A DNA stretch of 64,000 bases from JBKBII01 sp046299415 (lineage in GTDB: Bacteria; Pseudomonadota; Gammaproteobacteria; Ectothiorhodospirales; Ectothiorhodospiraceae), in assembly GCA_046299415.1 (NCBI GenBank), contig JBKBII010000007.1, forward strand, positions 62,001-126,000, in the 5' to 3' direction. Position 1 is the stretch's first letter. Every line of letters begins with the position of its first letter. The position numbers and the translations under genes were made by a program. This document shows positions 55,054 to 63,360 of this stretch, one piece after another. Below the pieces are notes generated by a model, which saw only the letters and a list, made by a program, of their open reading frames with translations, did not search any database and was not told the DNA's origin.

Positions 55054-55833
55054 ATGCGAGCCGTGTTTGCGATCGTGCCTTGGTTGACAGCCGCCGCCGT
55101 CGTCGCGGCATTGTGGGTGTGGGCGCCGCATGTTGCTCGCTGGGCCGGCGTGACGGCATTCGATGAACTCCCCGCAGCGCAGGAGGGTGGCGCTGCGGGG
55201 TCGCTCGACGACTGTGATCTAGCGACGTCGGCGTGTTCTGTGATGGTCGAGTCGAGCGATGGCCGTACTTGGCGCGCGACGCTCAACCTGACGCCTAAAC
55301 CGGTCCCGATGTTGGCTCCGATCATTGTCGAGCTGACACTAGACCCGGTGGAGTCTGCCGCAAATGTTGACGAGCGTTGGCTCGAATCGGGATCGCCGCC
55401 CACTGACGAGTTCGACGATGAATCTGGTATTACCCAGGCGCAGACCAGCCGAGAACCGATTCAGACCGAGACGTGGCCTTGGCCCGACCGCTGGATGCTC
55501 GATTTAAGTGGGGTCGAGATGTTCATGGGCGTCAATCGCGTGACGCTAACGCGTGCCGTTGATGACGGGGAGCGCGTGCGAGGTCTTTATCGTGGTTCGG
55601 CCTATCTGCCGCTGTGTACCAGTCAGCAGATGACTTGGGACGTGTCATTGTCATTCAGTGACTCACCGACGTCACGAGTTGCAGTTTTCGGTTTGACCAC
55701 TGATCGACGCCATGTCGGCTTCACGCCCGAGGGCCAGCGCGCGATCGACGCGCTATTTGGCGGCGATGAGGCGAGCCCAGGGCGCGCCTTACTGGACGCG
55801 CCGCTGAATTCTGATCGTGAGCATGCGCCATGA
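55054..55833 (+). CDS. Membrane-anchored periplasmic protein of unknown function, next to SCO1
   Basis: 259 residues from the ATG at 55054, with GAGG upstream; an ATG at 55048 is too close to that site. One N-terminal transmembrane helix (about 5-26, IVPWLTAAAVVAALWVW) anchors a periplasmic domain with two Cys near DDCDLATSACSVMVE, an Asp/Ser/Thr-rich linker, then MLDLSGVEMFMGVNRVTLTR and YLPLCTSQQMTWDVSLSF. The Met/Cys pattern (EMFMG, C-x4-M-x-W) together with the SCO1 gene 0.4 kb downstream suggests a copper or cytochrome-oxidase role. That is inference; I do not recognise the family. Confidence 0.65.
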   Translation: MRAVFAIVPWLTAAAVVAALWVWAPHVARWAGVTAFDELPAAQEGGAAGSLDDCDLATSACSVMVESSDGRTWRATLNLTPKPVPMLAPIIVELTLDPVESAANVDERWLESGSPPTDEFDDESGITQAQTSREPIQTETWPWPDRWMLDLSGVEMFMGVNRVTLTRAVDDGERVRGLYRGSAYLPLCTSQQMTWDVSLSFSDSPTSRVAVFGLTTDRRHVGFTPEGQRAIDALFGGDEASPGRALLDAPLNSDREHAP

Positions 55834-56211
55834 TTTTTGCAGTGCGCGTTGCATCCGCATCGAATCAGTTTGTCGTCGGACCGCGTCGGAGCAGGTGGCA
55901 TTGTTCCGCGAAAGATTCGTCTGGGACGCGTATCGATTTGGTTGGGCGAATATCACCTGCGCCCTGATCTGTGTCGACGGGATTGGCGGAAAGAAGCGTG
56001 GGCGTGAGCGAGCCGGCGATGAGTCGACAAGCGATAGAGAAATGCCTTATTGACTTGAGGTCGAGTGTTTTTTCAGCAGCGAGCCGAGTTCATCGATGAT
56101 TCTGTGCGACCGGGTTGAGGGCAAAAGCCAAGCGGTCAATGGCTCCGGTGGCGTGCAGATGATTGACGAGATGTCGGGCTGCAGAGGCTTGGGGCAAAGG
56201 GGCTAGAGACG
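55834..56211. other. 378-base gap before the SCO1 gene
   Basis: Nothing recognised. The SCO1 start is uncertain and could lie at 56281, which would lengthen the gap. Confidence 0.4.
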
Positions 56212-57252
56212 ATGACGGAGAAACGAGCACACGGGCCTTGCTCGTGGCCATCCGCTGGGTGTCCTTCGACTGTTGTCACGATGGATCCAAGTGTCGCGGA
56301 GCCTCGTTTGGTGGCAGTGACGTCGGTGAGTTTTTGTTCTCGGGGGTGTCATGGCCCGCGCGTCGTGCGCGGTGGCGTGCTACGCGTCGTGGCTTGGAGT
56401 GGCGCGCTGATGGCTGCGCTTGTGCTGCTCGTGCTGGGGTTGTGGTTCGAGCACGACGCGACGTTCGATCTCGGTTCAGACCAAGGGCGGGTGCAGCCAC
56501 ACGCGATCCCGCCTGTCGATGCGCTTGACCACGCTTTTGAGCCGGGCCGTCTGAGCTTGGTCGATGAGTCGGGCGATGTCCGAATCGATGACCTGCCGCC
56601 GGCTTGGCGTTGGGTCTATTTTGGATACACCGCTTGCCCGGACATTTGCCCTGGCAGTCTCGCCATTCTGGCGATGGCCTTGCGTGAGGCGCTCGCCGAC
56701 GACGCGTTGAGGAGGCAAATGACGCGCTCCGGCGCCGTGCACGATGCGCCCGTCGAGGCTCTTTTCCTGTCGGTCGACGCGGAGCGAGATTCGCCCCAAA
56801 CGGTCGGCGAGTACGCCAAGTACTTTCATTCGGCCATTCGCGGCGGCGTCTTGCCCGAGACCTCGGCCGCATACGCTCGCAGCGCCTTTGGAGTGGTGTT
56901 CGATCGTGTGGAGCTCGAGGGCTCTGCGATGGGCTACGTCATCGATCACAGCTCAATGGTTTACCTACTTGATCCTGAATCGCGAGTGGTGGTCGTGCAC
57001 GACCATGGTGAAGGCCCAGGGGAGCTGGTTGAGGCGCTTAGAACAGCTGTCGCGACAGCGGCAATCTCGACCGATACGGGCGTGGTCGATGAGTCTGTTC
57101 GAGAAAGCGGTGAGCCTCAAGGCGAGCGCCCGAGTGATGTCAGTTTTCGCGGTCCTGTTGGCGAATCCGCGCAAGACTCGGAACAAGGACCGGGGCAAGC
57201 GTCCGACGACGCTAATGGTCGGTCTGAACGCGTCGACTCGTGGCAGGACTAA
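56212..57252 (+). CDS. SCO1/SenC copper-binding thioredoxin-fold protein
   Basis: 346 residues against about 200. A transmembrane helix near 62-84 (GALMAALVLLVLGLWF) precedes the SCO domain: WRWVYFGYTACPDICPGSLA with Cys142 and Cys146, SVDAERDSPQTVGEYAKYF and YVIDHSSMVYLLD with the third copper ligand His246. SCO proteins deliver copper to the CuA site of cytochrome oxidase or act as thiol reductants in the periplasm. The last 70 residues are an acidic, Ser/Glu/Gly-rich tail. The region before the helix is weakly supported; translation may start at a later ATG such as 56281. Confidence 0.9.
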   Translation: MTEKRAHGPCSWPSAGCPSTVVTMDPSVAEPRLVAVTSVSFCSRGCHGPRVVRGGVLRVVAWSGALMAALVLLVLGLWFEHDATFDLGSDQGRVQPHAIPPVDALDHAFEPGRLSLVDESGDVRIDDLPPAWRWVYFGYTACPDICPGSLAILAMALREALADDALRRQMTRSGAVHDAPVEALFLSVDAERDSPQTVGEYAKYFHSAIRGGVLPETSAAYARSAFGVVFDRVELEGSAMGYVIDHSSMVYLLDPESRVVVVHDHGEGPGELVEALRTAVATAAISTDTGVVDESVRESGEPQGERPSDVSFRGPVGESAQDSEQGPGQASDDANGRSERVDSWQD

Positions 57253-57449
57253 GTTTGAGTTGTCAATGCCGCTAACGCGGGGTTCAGGCCGAGGGTGGAT
57301 ACGGTGGCCCGCGATCTTTTTGAGATACGGCTAAGGAAACCCAACGAAAGGCTACGAAGCATGGTGCGCAGACGTTCACCTCATGGTTCAACGACCGCGG
57401 CCTGACGTTTCTTCGCCAGAAGCGCCCCAACAATCGGTCCTGTGTCAGA

Positions 57450-58211
57450 TCAAGTCCCAGCGCTCGGGGTTTCGACCCAGTCAAGCAATAGATGCTCGAG
57501 ATCCTCGCGGCCTGCGCCAGACTGCGCGGAAAACGTCTGCAGGCTCGCCGCTATGCCGTCTGCTTCGACGCGTTTCGCCGTTTCCATCAGGGCGCGCTGG
57601 GCCTGATTGCGTGATAGCTTGTCGGCCTTGGTCAGCAAGAGATGGATGGCGGTTGGTCTGTCGCTGTCTTCGAGCCAGCCCACCAAACGTTGATCTAGCG
57701 GTGTCCACGCGTGGCGAATATCCATCACCAGAACGAGTCCCCGAAGATTCGTGCGGTTGCGCAGGTAGCCTCCGATCGCCTGTTCCCAGCGCTTGCGCTC
57801 GCTCAATGGCACCTTGGCAAAACCGTAACCGGGCAGATCGATCAGGCGGGCGAAGGTGGGGTTACCGAGGTCGAACGCGATCAGTTGTTGCGTGCGACCG
57901 GGTGTCCGGCTAACCCGAGCCAGCGAGCGATGATCGGTCAGCCGGTTGATCGCGCTGGACTTGCCGGCATTCGAGCGGCCAACGAAGGCGATCTCGGGTA
58001 AGTCGTCTTCTGGCAGAAAGCTTTGATCGGGGGCGGCGAGTAGGAACCGGGCGCCGCGAAAACCCGAATATCGACCGCGAGTCGGTGCTGCGGAGGCCGC
58101 CGCTTCGGTTCTGACTGACTGTTGGCTATTCTCACCGGCCGAGTTTTGTGCTGTTGACTTGTGTGCGGCAGGTTCGGGTACAGTTTGAACGCGCGGTCGA
58201 GGTTGTGACAT
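57450..58211 (-). CDS. engB: Ribosome-biogenesis GTPase EngB (YsxC/YihA), with an N-terminal extension
   Basis: 253 residues from the ATG at 58211, chosen for its AGGA site; upstream frame to 58439 is Arg-rich and unlike the family. G1 GRSNAGKS (78-85), the TPGRTQQLI switch, G3 DLPG (125-128) with GYGFAKVP, and G4 LTKADKLSRN are present. The usual length is about 195-215; the first 45 residues here are Ala/Ser/Gln/Pro-rich. It aids large-subunit assembly. It is on the opposite strand to its neighbours and is divergent from cytochrome c4, as in related genomes. Confidence 0.95.
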   Translation of the reverse strand: MSQPRPRVQTVPEPAAHKSTAQNSAGENSQQSVRTEAAASAAPTRGRYSGFRGARFLLAAPDQSFLPEDDLPEIAFVGRSNAGKSSAINRLTDHRSLARVSRTPGRTQQLIAFDLGNPTFARLIDLPGYGFAKVPLSERKRWEQAIGGYLRNRTNLRGLVLVMDIRHAWTPLDQRLVGWLEDSDRPTAIHLLLTKADKLSRNQAQRALMETAKRVEADGIAASLQTFSAQSGAGREDLEHLLLDWVETPSAGT

Positions 58212-58707
58212 TTGCGAAATCCTGAGCCTGAGTTTGATCTGTGATGGCAGGCATGAGAGCCGTGTCCGATAGGGGCGCGGTGGCACGTCCGCGCCCGTCA
58301 TCCTACGCGGTTGTGTTGGGCGAAATTTCGCGCGTTGGCATAAACCCTTGAAGACGTGCCGGTACGATGGCCGATCCAGCCGATCCAATCTACGTCGCGA
58401 CACATCGTTTGACTGCTGCGCGTGGTCGCACACGCTCAACCGTGCAGCGCACCTGTATTACTGGTTGCTGAACATCCGCTGTGCTATAAGATCGCCCGCT
58501 CGCCGTTAAACCAACTAGGCGCGCGCACCAGACGCCAGCGGGCTGTTACGGCAGCGAGTCGAGTCAGGCGTAGGCGCGGGTCTTTTGGCACCGGCCGGAA
58601 ACCGGTGAGCGCGATGTCATCACCGGGCCCGCCGGGTTCGCGCCGAGCGGGGGTTCGCGCCAAGCCGCGCGGGTTTTGTTCGAAGTGACTGTAGGAGCCT
58701 CTTGACC
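58212..58707. other. 496-base divergent gap between engB and cytochrome c4
   Basis: A TATAAG hexamer near 58485 is a possible -10 element for the cytochrome gene, with no good -35. CACCGG/CCGGTG (58589-58594, 58602-58607) forms a short stem. No gene recognised. Confidence 0.4.
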
Positions 58708-59337
58708 ATGCGTTACGCCAGACTGTTGCTTGCTGCCGCTGCTTCGCTCGCGGTTTCTTCGCCAGCGGTTGCCCAGATGGGTGCCGAGATGGGCGATCCA
58801 ACCCGCGGCCAGGAGCTTTCCCAAGCCTGTGTAGCGTGTCACGGCGCGGACGGGAATTCGACGAACCCTGAGTGGCCGAAGATCGCCGGACAGCATGCAA
58901 GCTACATTTACAAGCAGCTGCAAGACTACAAGTCCGAGCGCCGCGTCAACGCGCTGATGGCCGGTCAGGTCGCCAACCTGAGCGATCAGGACATGCGTGA
59001 TCTTGCGGCTTTCTACGCGGGTCAGACCATGACGACGGGGGTTGCCGACGAAGCCGTCGTGACGCGCGGTGAACAGATTTACCGCGGTGGAATTCCGGCT
59101 CAGGGCGTCGCCGCTTGTATCGCCTGTCATGGTGCAAACGGTCGCGGCAACCCAGCAGCGATGTTCCCAAAGGTTGCGGGTCAGCACGCTCGCTACAACA
59201 ACGACCAGCTGGGCTACTTCCGTTCCGGTCAGCGCGCAAATGATAACGGTCGCATGATGCGCAACGTCGCTGCGCGAATGAGCGACTCGGATATCGAGGC
59301 CGTGTCTGAATACATGGCAGGTCTGCGCGGGGAATAG
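58708..59337 (+). CDS. Diheme cytochrome c4
   Basis: 209 residues from the ATG at 58708 (AGGAG 10 bases upstream). A signal peptide ends at about residue 23 (SSPAVAQ). Two heme-binding sites, CVACH (41-45) and CIACH (137-141), sit in two similar halves, each followed by KIAGQHASYIYKQL or KVAGQHARYNNDQL; Met ligands are in the later NALMAGQ and GRMMRN segments. Cytochrome c4 is a periplasmic electron carrier to terminal oxidases. Its heme attachment would be done by the ResB/CcsA pair downstream. A strong terminator follows. Confidence 0.95.
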   Translation: MRYARLLLAAAASLAVSSPAVAQMGAEMGDPTRGQELSQACVACHGADGNSTNPEWPKIAGQHASYIYKQLQDYKSERRVNALMAGQVANLSDQDMRDLAAFYAGQTMTTGVADEAVVTRGEQIYRGGIPAQGVAACIACHGANGRGNPAAMFPKVAGQHARYNNDQLGYFRSGQRANDNGRMMRNVAARMSDSDIEAVSEYMAGLRGE

Positions 59338-59366
59338 AATCAAATCTTGATCCGTTTCCTACGAGA

Positions 59367-59390
59367 GGGCGGCGTTTGCCGCCCTTTTTT
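59367..59390 (+). terminator. Rho-independent terminator of the cytochrome c4 gene
   Basis: GGGCGGC-GTTT-GCCGCCC with a perfect 7-bp stem, followed directly by TTTTTT, 30 bases past the stop codon. Confidence 0.95.
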
Positions 59391-59913
59391 GTATCTGCAC
59401 TGCACAGGTTTGACCCTGCGGGCGCCTGAGTCAGCAGCCGATCTCTGGGATGCGTGGCTTGGGCGCCGGCTCGGAGGCTTTTTTCGGCAACGCTTGGGCG
59501 TCTCTGTCGTTTCACTGCGAGGCATCGTGCCTCAGTTCTCGCTTTTTTCGGCGTTATGCAATCGATTCGGCTGCAACGCGTCGAGGGCAGGAGGGGCCGT
59601 ACCATTCACGCGGCTCGGGAGTTGGAGTGCTTCGCGTGCCGAGCATTTTTCGTATGTTCTTTTGCACAATGACGCGGCACTTCGCAGGATTCAAATGCGG
59701 GATGCCGATGGCGGCGCGTAGGGGCTGATTGTTGGCTCACGACCGAGCTGCAGTGCCGTTGCCTTACTGCGGCCGCCACGCGGGGTTCCGTCAGAGGATC
59801 ATCGATCACCTATTCTCTGCAGCGAGGAAGGTTTCACCGACTGAGTTGCCGAATTCGTTCTAAGGTACGGAAAACCGTAAACATCGCCGTTCCGCATTCC
59901 GAGAAGGTTCCTG
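59391..59913. other. 523-base gap before resB
   Basis: Lies beyond the cytochrome c4 terminator. Frames here are short and uninformative; it should contain the resB promoter. Confidence 0.45.
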
Positions 59914-61965
59914 ATGTCAGAAACGTTGCCCGTACCTCCTGATTCATCGTCGACCGGTGCCTCCGCGCGTGTGCGTTCAACCTCGGATCAACGCGTGAGC
60001 TTCGGGCGCGTGGCGCTCGAGTTCCTCGGCTCAATGAATTTGGCCATTACTCTGCTTTTGGCGCTGGCGATCGCTTCGGTCATCGGAACGGTTCTGGTTC
60101 AAAACCAGCCCTATACCGAGTATCTCATCCAGTTCGGTCCTTTCTGGCACGAGATCTTCGCCGATCTGGCTTTGTATCAGGTTTACGGAGCGACGTGGTT
60201 CATCGTGGTGTTGTCGTTCCTCGTGCTATCGACGTCGGTCTGTGTCGTGCGCAACTACTCAGGCGTGATGCGGGACGTCAGTAGGCTCAACACACGTGTG
60301 CGGGAAAAGTCGCTCCGCGCGTTCACGCACTCGCACAGTTTTGTCGATCATGTCCAGCGCAGTGAACGGGTTGAGCACGCCGAACGGGTGTTGCGAGCAC
60401 AAGGCTATCGGGTGCGCGCTGAACAGAGCGATGGCGCAACGGTCTTGGCAGCGAGCAAGGGCGGGGCCAATCGCTGGGGATACCTGTTGACCCACATCGG
60501 GATCGTCGTGATCTGTGTTGGCGCGATGATCGACGGCGCGATCTGGTTGAAGGCCAAGGAGGCATTCGGCGCACTGGAGATCGAGACGCGCAACATTCCA
60601 GCGTCTCAAGTTCCTGAAATCTCTCGGCTCGGTGCATGGAATCCTGCTTTTCGGGGATCCGTCGAGATTCCGGAAGGCTCGTCTGCCGGTGTGGTGTTTC
60701 TGCCACGTCGTGAAGGCTACTTCGTCCAAGAACTCCCGTTTCGCGTCGAGGTTGAGGCGTTCCGCATCCAGCGGCATCCTAACGGCATGCCGCGCAGCTA
60801 TGAAAGCGACCTCGTAATTTATGATCCAACGCTCGACGAGCCACTTCGTCAAACAATCGAGGTCAACCATCCGCTCGTTCATCGGGGTACTGCGATCTAC
60901 CAAGCCAGCTTCGCGGATGGTGGTTCGCGACTCACTCTCGACGCTGTGCCGTTGGGCGCAGAGGCTTTGAGGAGCCTCGAGGTCCCGGGCCGGGTGTTCG
61001 ATATTCTTGAAATTCCAAGCCCTGACGGTCGCGTCCGAACACTCGAACTGAATGACTTTCAGTTGGAAAACGTCGTGCCGTTTGAGGACGAGGCAACCGG
61101 GCGTCGAACCCGTCAGATGGGTCCGTCGTTCGATTTCCGTCTGGTCGATGAGACCGGTCAGGGCATGTACTACCGCAACTACATGTCGCCCCTGGTGCAG
61201 GAAGGCGCATTGTATTTTTTGAGTGGAGTGCGAGAGTCCCCCACCGACGAATTCCGCTACCTGTTTTTGCCGGCGGATGACCGCGGGACGCTGGATCGCT
61301 ACCGCACCTTGTTGGCGATGTTGCATCAACGCCCAATACTTGAGCGCATCGCGGCTAATCACGTGCAACAAACCTCGAACTTGCTGCCGGGCGATCCGCA
61401 GCGCGACGTCATCGAGCGAACGATCGTAGAACTGATGAGCCTATTCGCGCGCGGCGGCTACGCGGCCGTCGCTGAACATGTCGAAGCTCGGGTGCCCGCG
61501 GGCGATGAGCAGGGCCGCGTGGCCGAGGTGCTCGCAAATCTGCTCCACTCAGGCCTCCAGTCGCTTTACGTCGCCATCCTCGATGAGGAGGGCGTTACGG
61601 AGATCGGGCCAGCCCAGCAACGTTTTCTGGAGGATGCGATTTCAGCGATCAATGCTCAGCAGCACTATGACTCGCCGTACTTCTTCATGCTGACCGATTT
61701 TGATCACCTGCAAGCGTCCGGCTTGCAAATCGCGCGTGCACCGGGCCAGAACATCGTCTACTTTGGGTCGCTGATTCTGATTATCGGAATTTTCCTGATG
61801 TTCTACGTGTCGTACCGTCGGGTGTGGGTCATGGCTCGCGATTCAGACGGCCATGACGGGGTGTCGGTGGTCGTTGCTGGTACGGCCAATCGGAAAAAAG
61901 ATGAATTTGATGAAGAATTCGGCCGTCTAACCCAGTGGGTCGAAGAGACGCCTAAAAACCGCTAG
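59914..61965 (+). CDS. resB: Cytochrome c biogenesis protein ResB (System II)
   Basis: 683 residues. Three N-terminal transmembrane helices (LAITLLLALAIASVIGTVLV, the segment around ATWFIVVLSFLVLSTSVCVV, and GYLLTHIGIVVICVGAMIDG) are followed by a large periplasmic domain and a last helix (VYFGSLILIIGIFLMFYVSY). The LTHIGIVVI segment and the final YRRVW are typical. ResB works with CcsA to export heme, keep it reduced and attach it to apocytochromes. ccsA follows after about 210 bases. Confidence 0.95.
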   Translation: MSETLPVPPDSSSTGASARVRSTSDQRVSFGRVALEFLGSMNLAITLLLALAIASVIGTVLVQNQPYTEYLIQFGPFWHEIFADLALYQVYGATWFIVVLSFLVLSTSVCVVRNYSGVMRDVSRLNTRVREKSLRAFTHSHSFVDHVQRSERVEHAERVLRAQGYRVRAEQSDGATVLAASKGGANRWGYLLTHIGIVVICVGAMIDGAIWLKAKEAFGALEIETRNIPASQVPEISRLGAWNPAFRGSVEIPEGSSAGVVFLPRREGYFVQELPFRVEVEAFRIQRHPNGMPRSYESDLVIYDPTLDEPLRQTIEVNHPLVHRGTAIYQASFADGGSRLTLDAVPLGAEALRSLEVPGRVFDILEIPSPDGRVRTLELNDFQLENVVPFEDEATGRRTRQMGPSFDFRLVDETGQGMYYRNYMSPLVQEGALYFLSGVRESPTDEFRYLFLPADDRGTLDRYRTLLAMLHQRPILERIAANHVQQTSNLLPGDPQRDVIERTIVELMSLFARGGYAAVAEHVEARVPAGDEQGRVAEVLANLLHSGLQSLYVAILDEEGVTEIGPAQQRFLEDAISAINAQQHYDSPYFFMLTDFDHLQASGLQIARAPGQNIVYFGSLILIIGIFLMFYVSYRRVWVMARDSDGHDGVSVVVAGTANRKKDEFDEEFGRLTQWVEETPKNR

Positions 61966-62178
61966 AGCCGGCGTCTTCCATCGGTTCAAACCTTCGGTCG
62001 AATCACGGCGATGAGAGTCGATCGCTGACAACTGGGCCTCTGGTCAGACGGATGTGCCCTGGTGATTTTTTAGGGTCGTGTCATTGATGCGTCCCGTCGG
62101 TCGTGAAGTTGGAATGCGGAGTCGTTGGGCGGACACGACGCTTTCGTGCGCTTGTGACGGCCCTTGGGAGGGGTGGAA

Positions 62179-63351
62179 ATGTCGGTACCGCAAGAGGCAA
62201 TGAGTTTCGAGCGCACATCGTTGTGGCGCCGGCTCAGTATCGGTGATTGGTTGTACGCGGCCGCCGTTGTTTCGGGCACGCTCTATGTGTTGGCACTTTA
62301 CGGTGATCGCCTTGATCGATATGAGATCGGAACGCTGCTGTTGGTTGCAGGCGCTGGTGTGTGGCTAGGCTGGTACTGGAAAAGCTGGCGCCCTTTCGCG
62401 GCGATTGTCGCGACGCTATCGCTGTTTGGCGTTTGGCTCTACGGCAATTCGCTCGACAATGCCAGCAACTTCTGGCTGAACTACATCGGTGGCGGTCAAG
62501 CCGGCGCGATGTGGATGATCGTTTTCTTTTACTTCGCGACGGTCATCTACTTGGTCGGGTTGTTTACCCGTTCCGACTTCCCTTCGAGGGTGGGGACAGC
62601 GTTCGCATGGATCGCGTCAGGTTCCGGCCTGATGGCGCTGTTGGTACGCTGGCGTGAGACGTGGCTAAACCCTGAGCTCGCGCATGGATACGTGCCTGTC
62701 GCGAACCTCTACGAAGTTTTCATACTGTTTTGTGTCATGACCGGGCTGATGTACTTGTACTACGAACAGCGCGTGAACAGTCGCACGATGGGCGGGTTTG
62801 TGATGCTGATCATCGCTGCGGCGGCCACTTTCCTCGTCTGGTACACAGCGACACGCGAAGCGCACGTGATCGAGCCATTGGTTCCTGCACTGAATTCGTG
62901 GTGGATGAAGGTTCATGTCCCAGCCAATTTCGTTGGCTACGGTGGTTTCGCGATCGCGGCCATGCTCGGGGTTGCGTTTTTGCTACGGCATCGGTTTGAA
63001 AGGACCCATCCTGAGGCCACGTTTACCGAGCGCCTTCCGAGCGCGGACGCGCTTGACTCGGTGATGTACAAGTCGATCGCGATCGGCTTCGCATTCTTTA
63101 CGATCGCGACCGTGCTCGGCGCCATGTGGGCAGCCGAGGCCTGGGGGGGCTACTGGTCCTGGGACCCGAAAGAAACCTGGGCGCTGATCGTGTGGCTCAA
63201 CTATGCGGCTTGGTTGCACATGCGGTTTACCAAGGGCTGGCGCGGGCCCGCGATGGCTTGGTGGGCGATCATTGGTCTTGGTCTGACGACGTTTGCCTTT
63301 ATCGGCGTGAACATGTTTCTGTCGGGCTTGCATTCATACGGTGAGCTATAA
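62179..63351 (+). CDS. ccsA: Cytochrome c biogenesis protein CcsA/ResC (System II heme handler)
   Basis: 390 residues from the ATG at 62179 with GGGAGGGG upstream. Eight or more transmembrane helices, with the heme-binding WWD-type motif WGGYWSWDPKETWALIVW followed by LNYAAWLH. Conserved His residues flank it (KVHVPANFVGYG and AAWLHMRF). It forms the transmembrane heme channel and synthetase with ResB. The dsbA ATG lies 9 bases past its stop. Confidence 0.95.
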   Translation: MSVPQEAMSFERTSLWRRLSIGDWLYAAAVVSGTLYVLALYGDRLDRYEIGTLLLVAGAGVWLGWYWKSWRPFAAIVATLSLFGVWLYGNSLDNASNFWLNYIGGGQAGAMWMIVFFYFATVIYLVGLFTRSDFPSRVGTAFAWIASGSGLMALLVRWRETWLNPELAHGYVPVANLYEVFILFCVMTGLMYLYYEQRVNSRTMGGFVMLIIAAAATFLVWYTATREAHVIEPLVPALNSWWMKVHVPANFVGYGGFAIAAMLGVAFLLRHRFERTHPEATFTERLPSADALDSVMYKSIAIGFAFFTIATVLGAMWAAEAWGGYWSWDPKETWALIVWLNYAAWLHMRFTKGWRGPAMAWWAIIGLGLTTFAFIGVNMFLSGLHSYGEL

Positions 63352-63360
63352 GGAGGCGTG

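Noticed and set aside
60259..61371. 370-codon open frame antisense to resB
   Set aside because: Lies entirely within resB on the other strand; Arg/His/Gln-rich without conserved motifs. High-GC codon usage in resB explains it.
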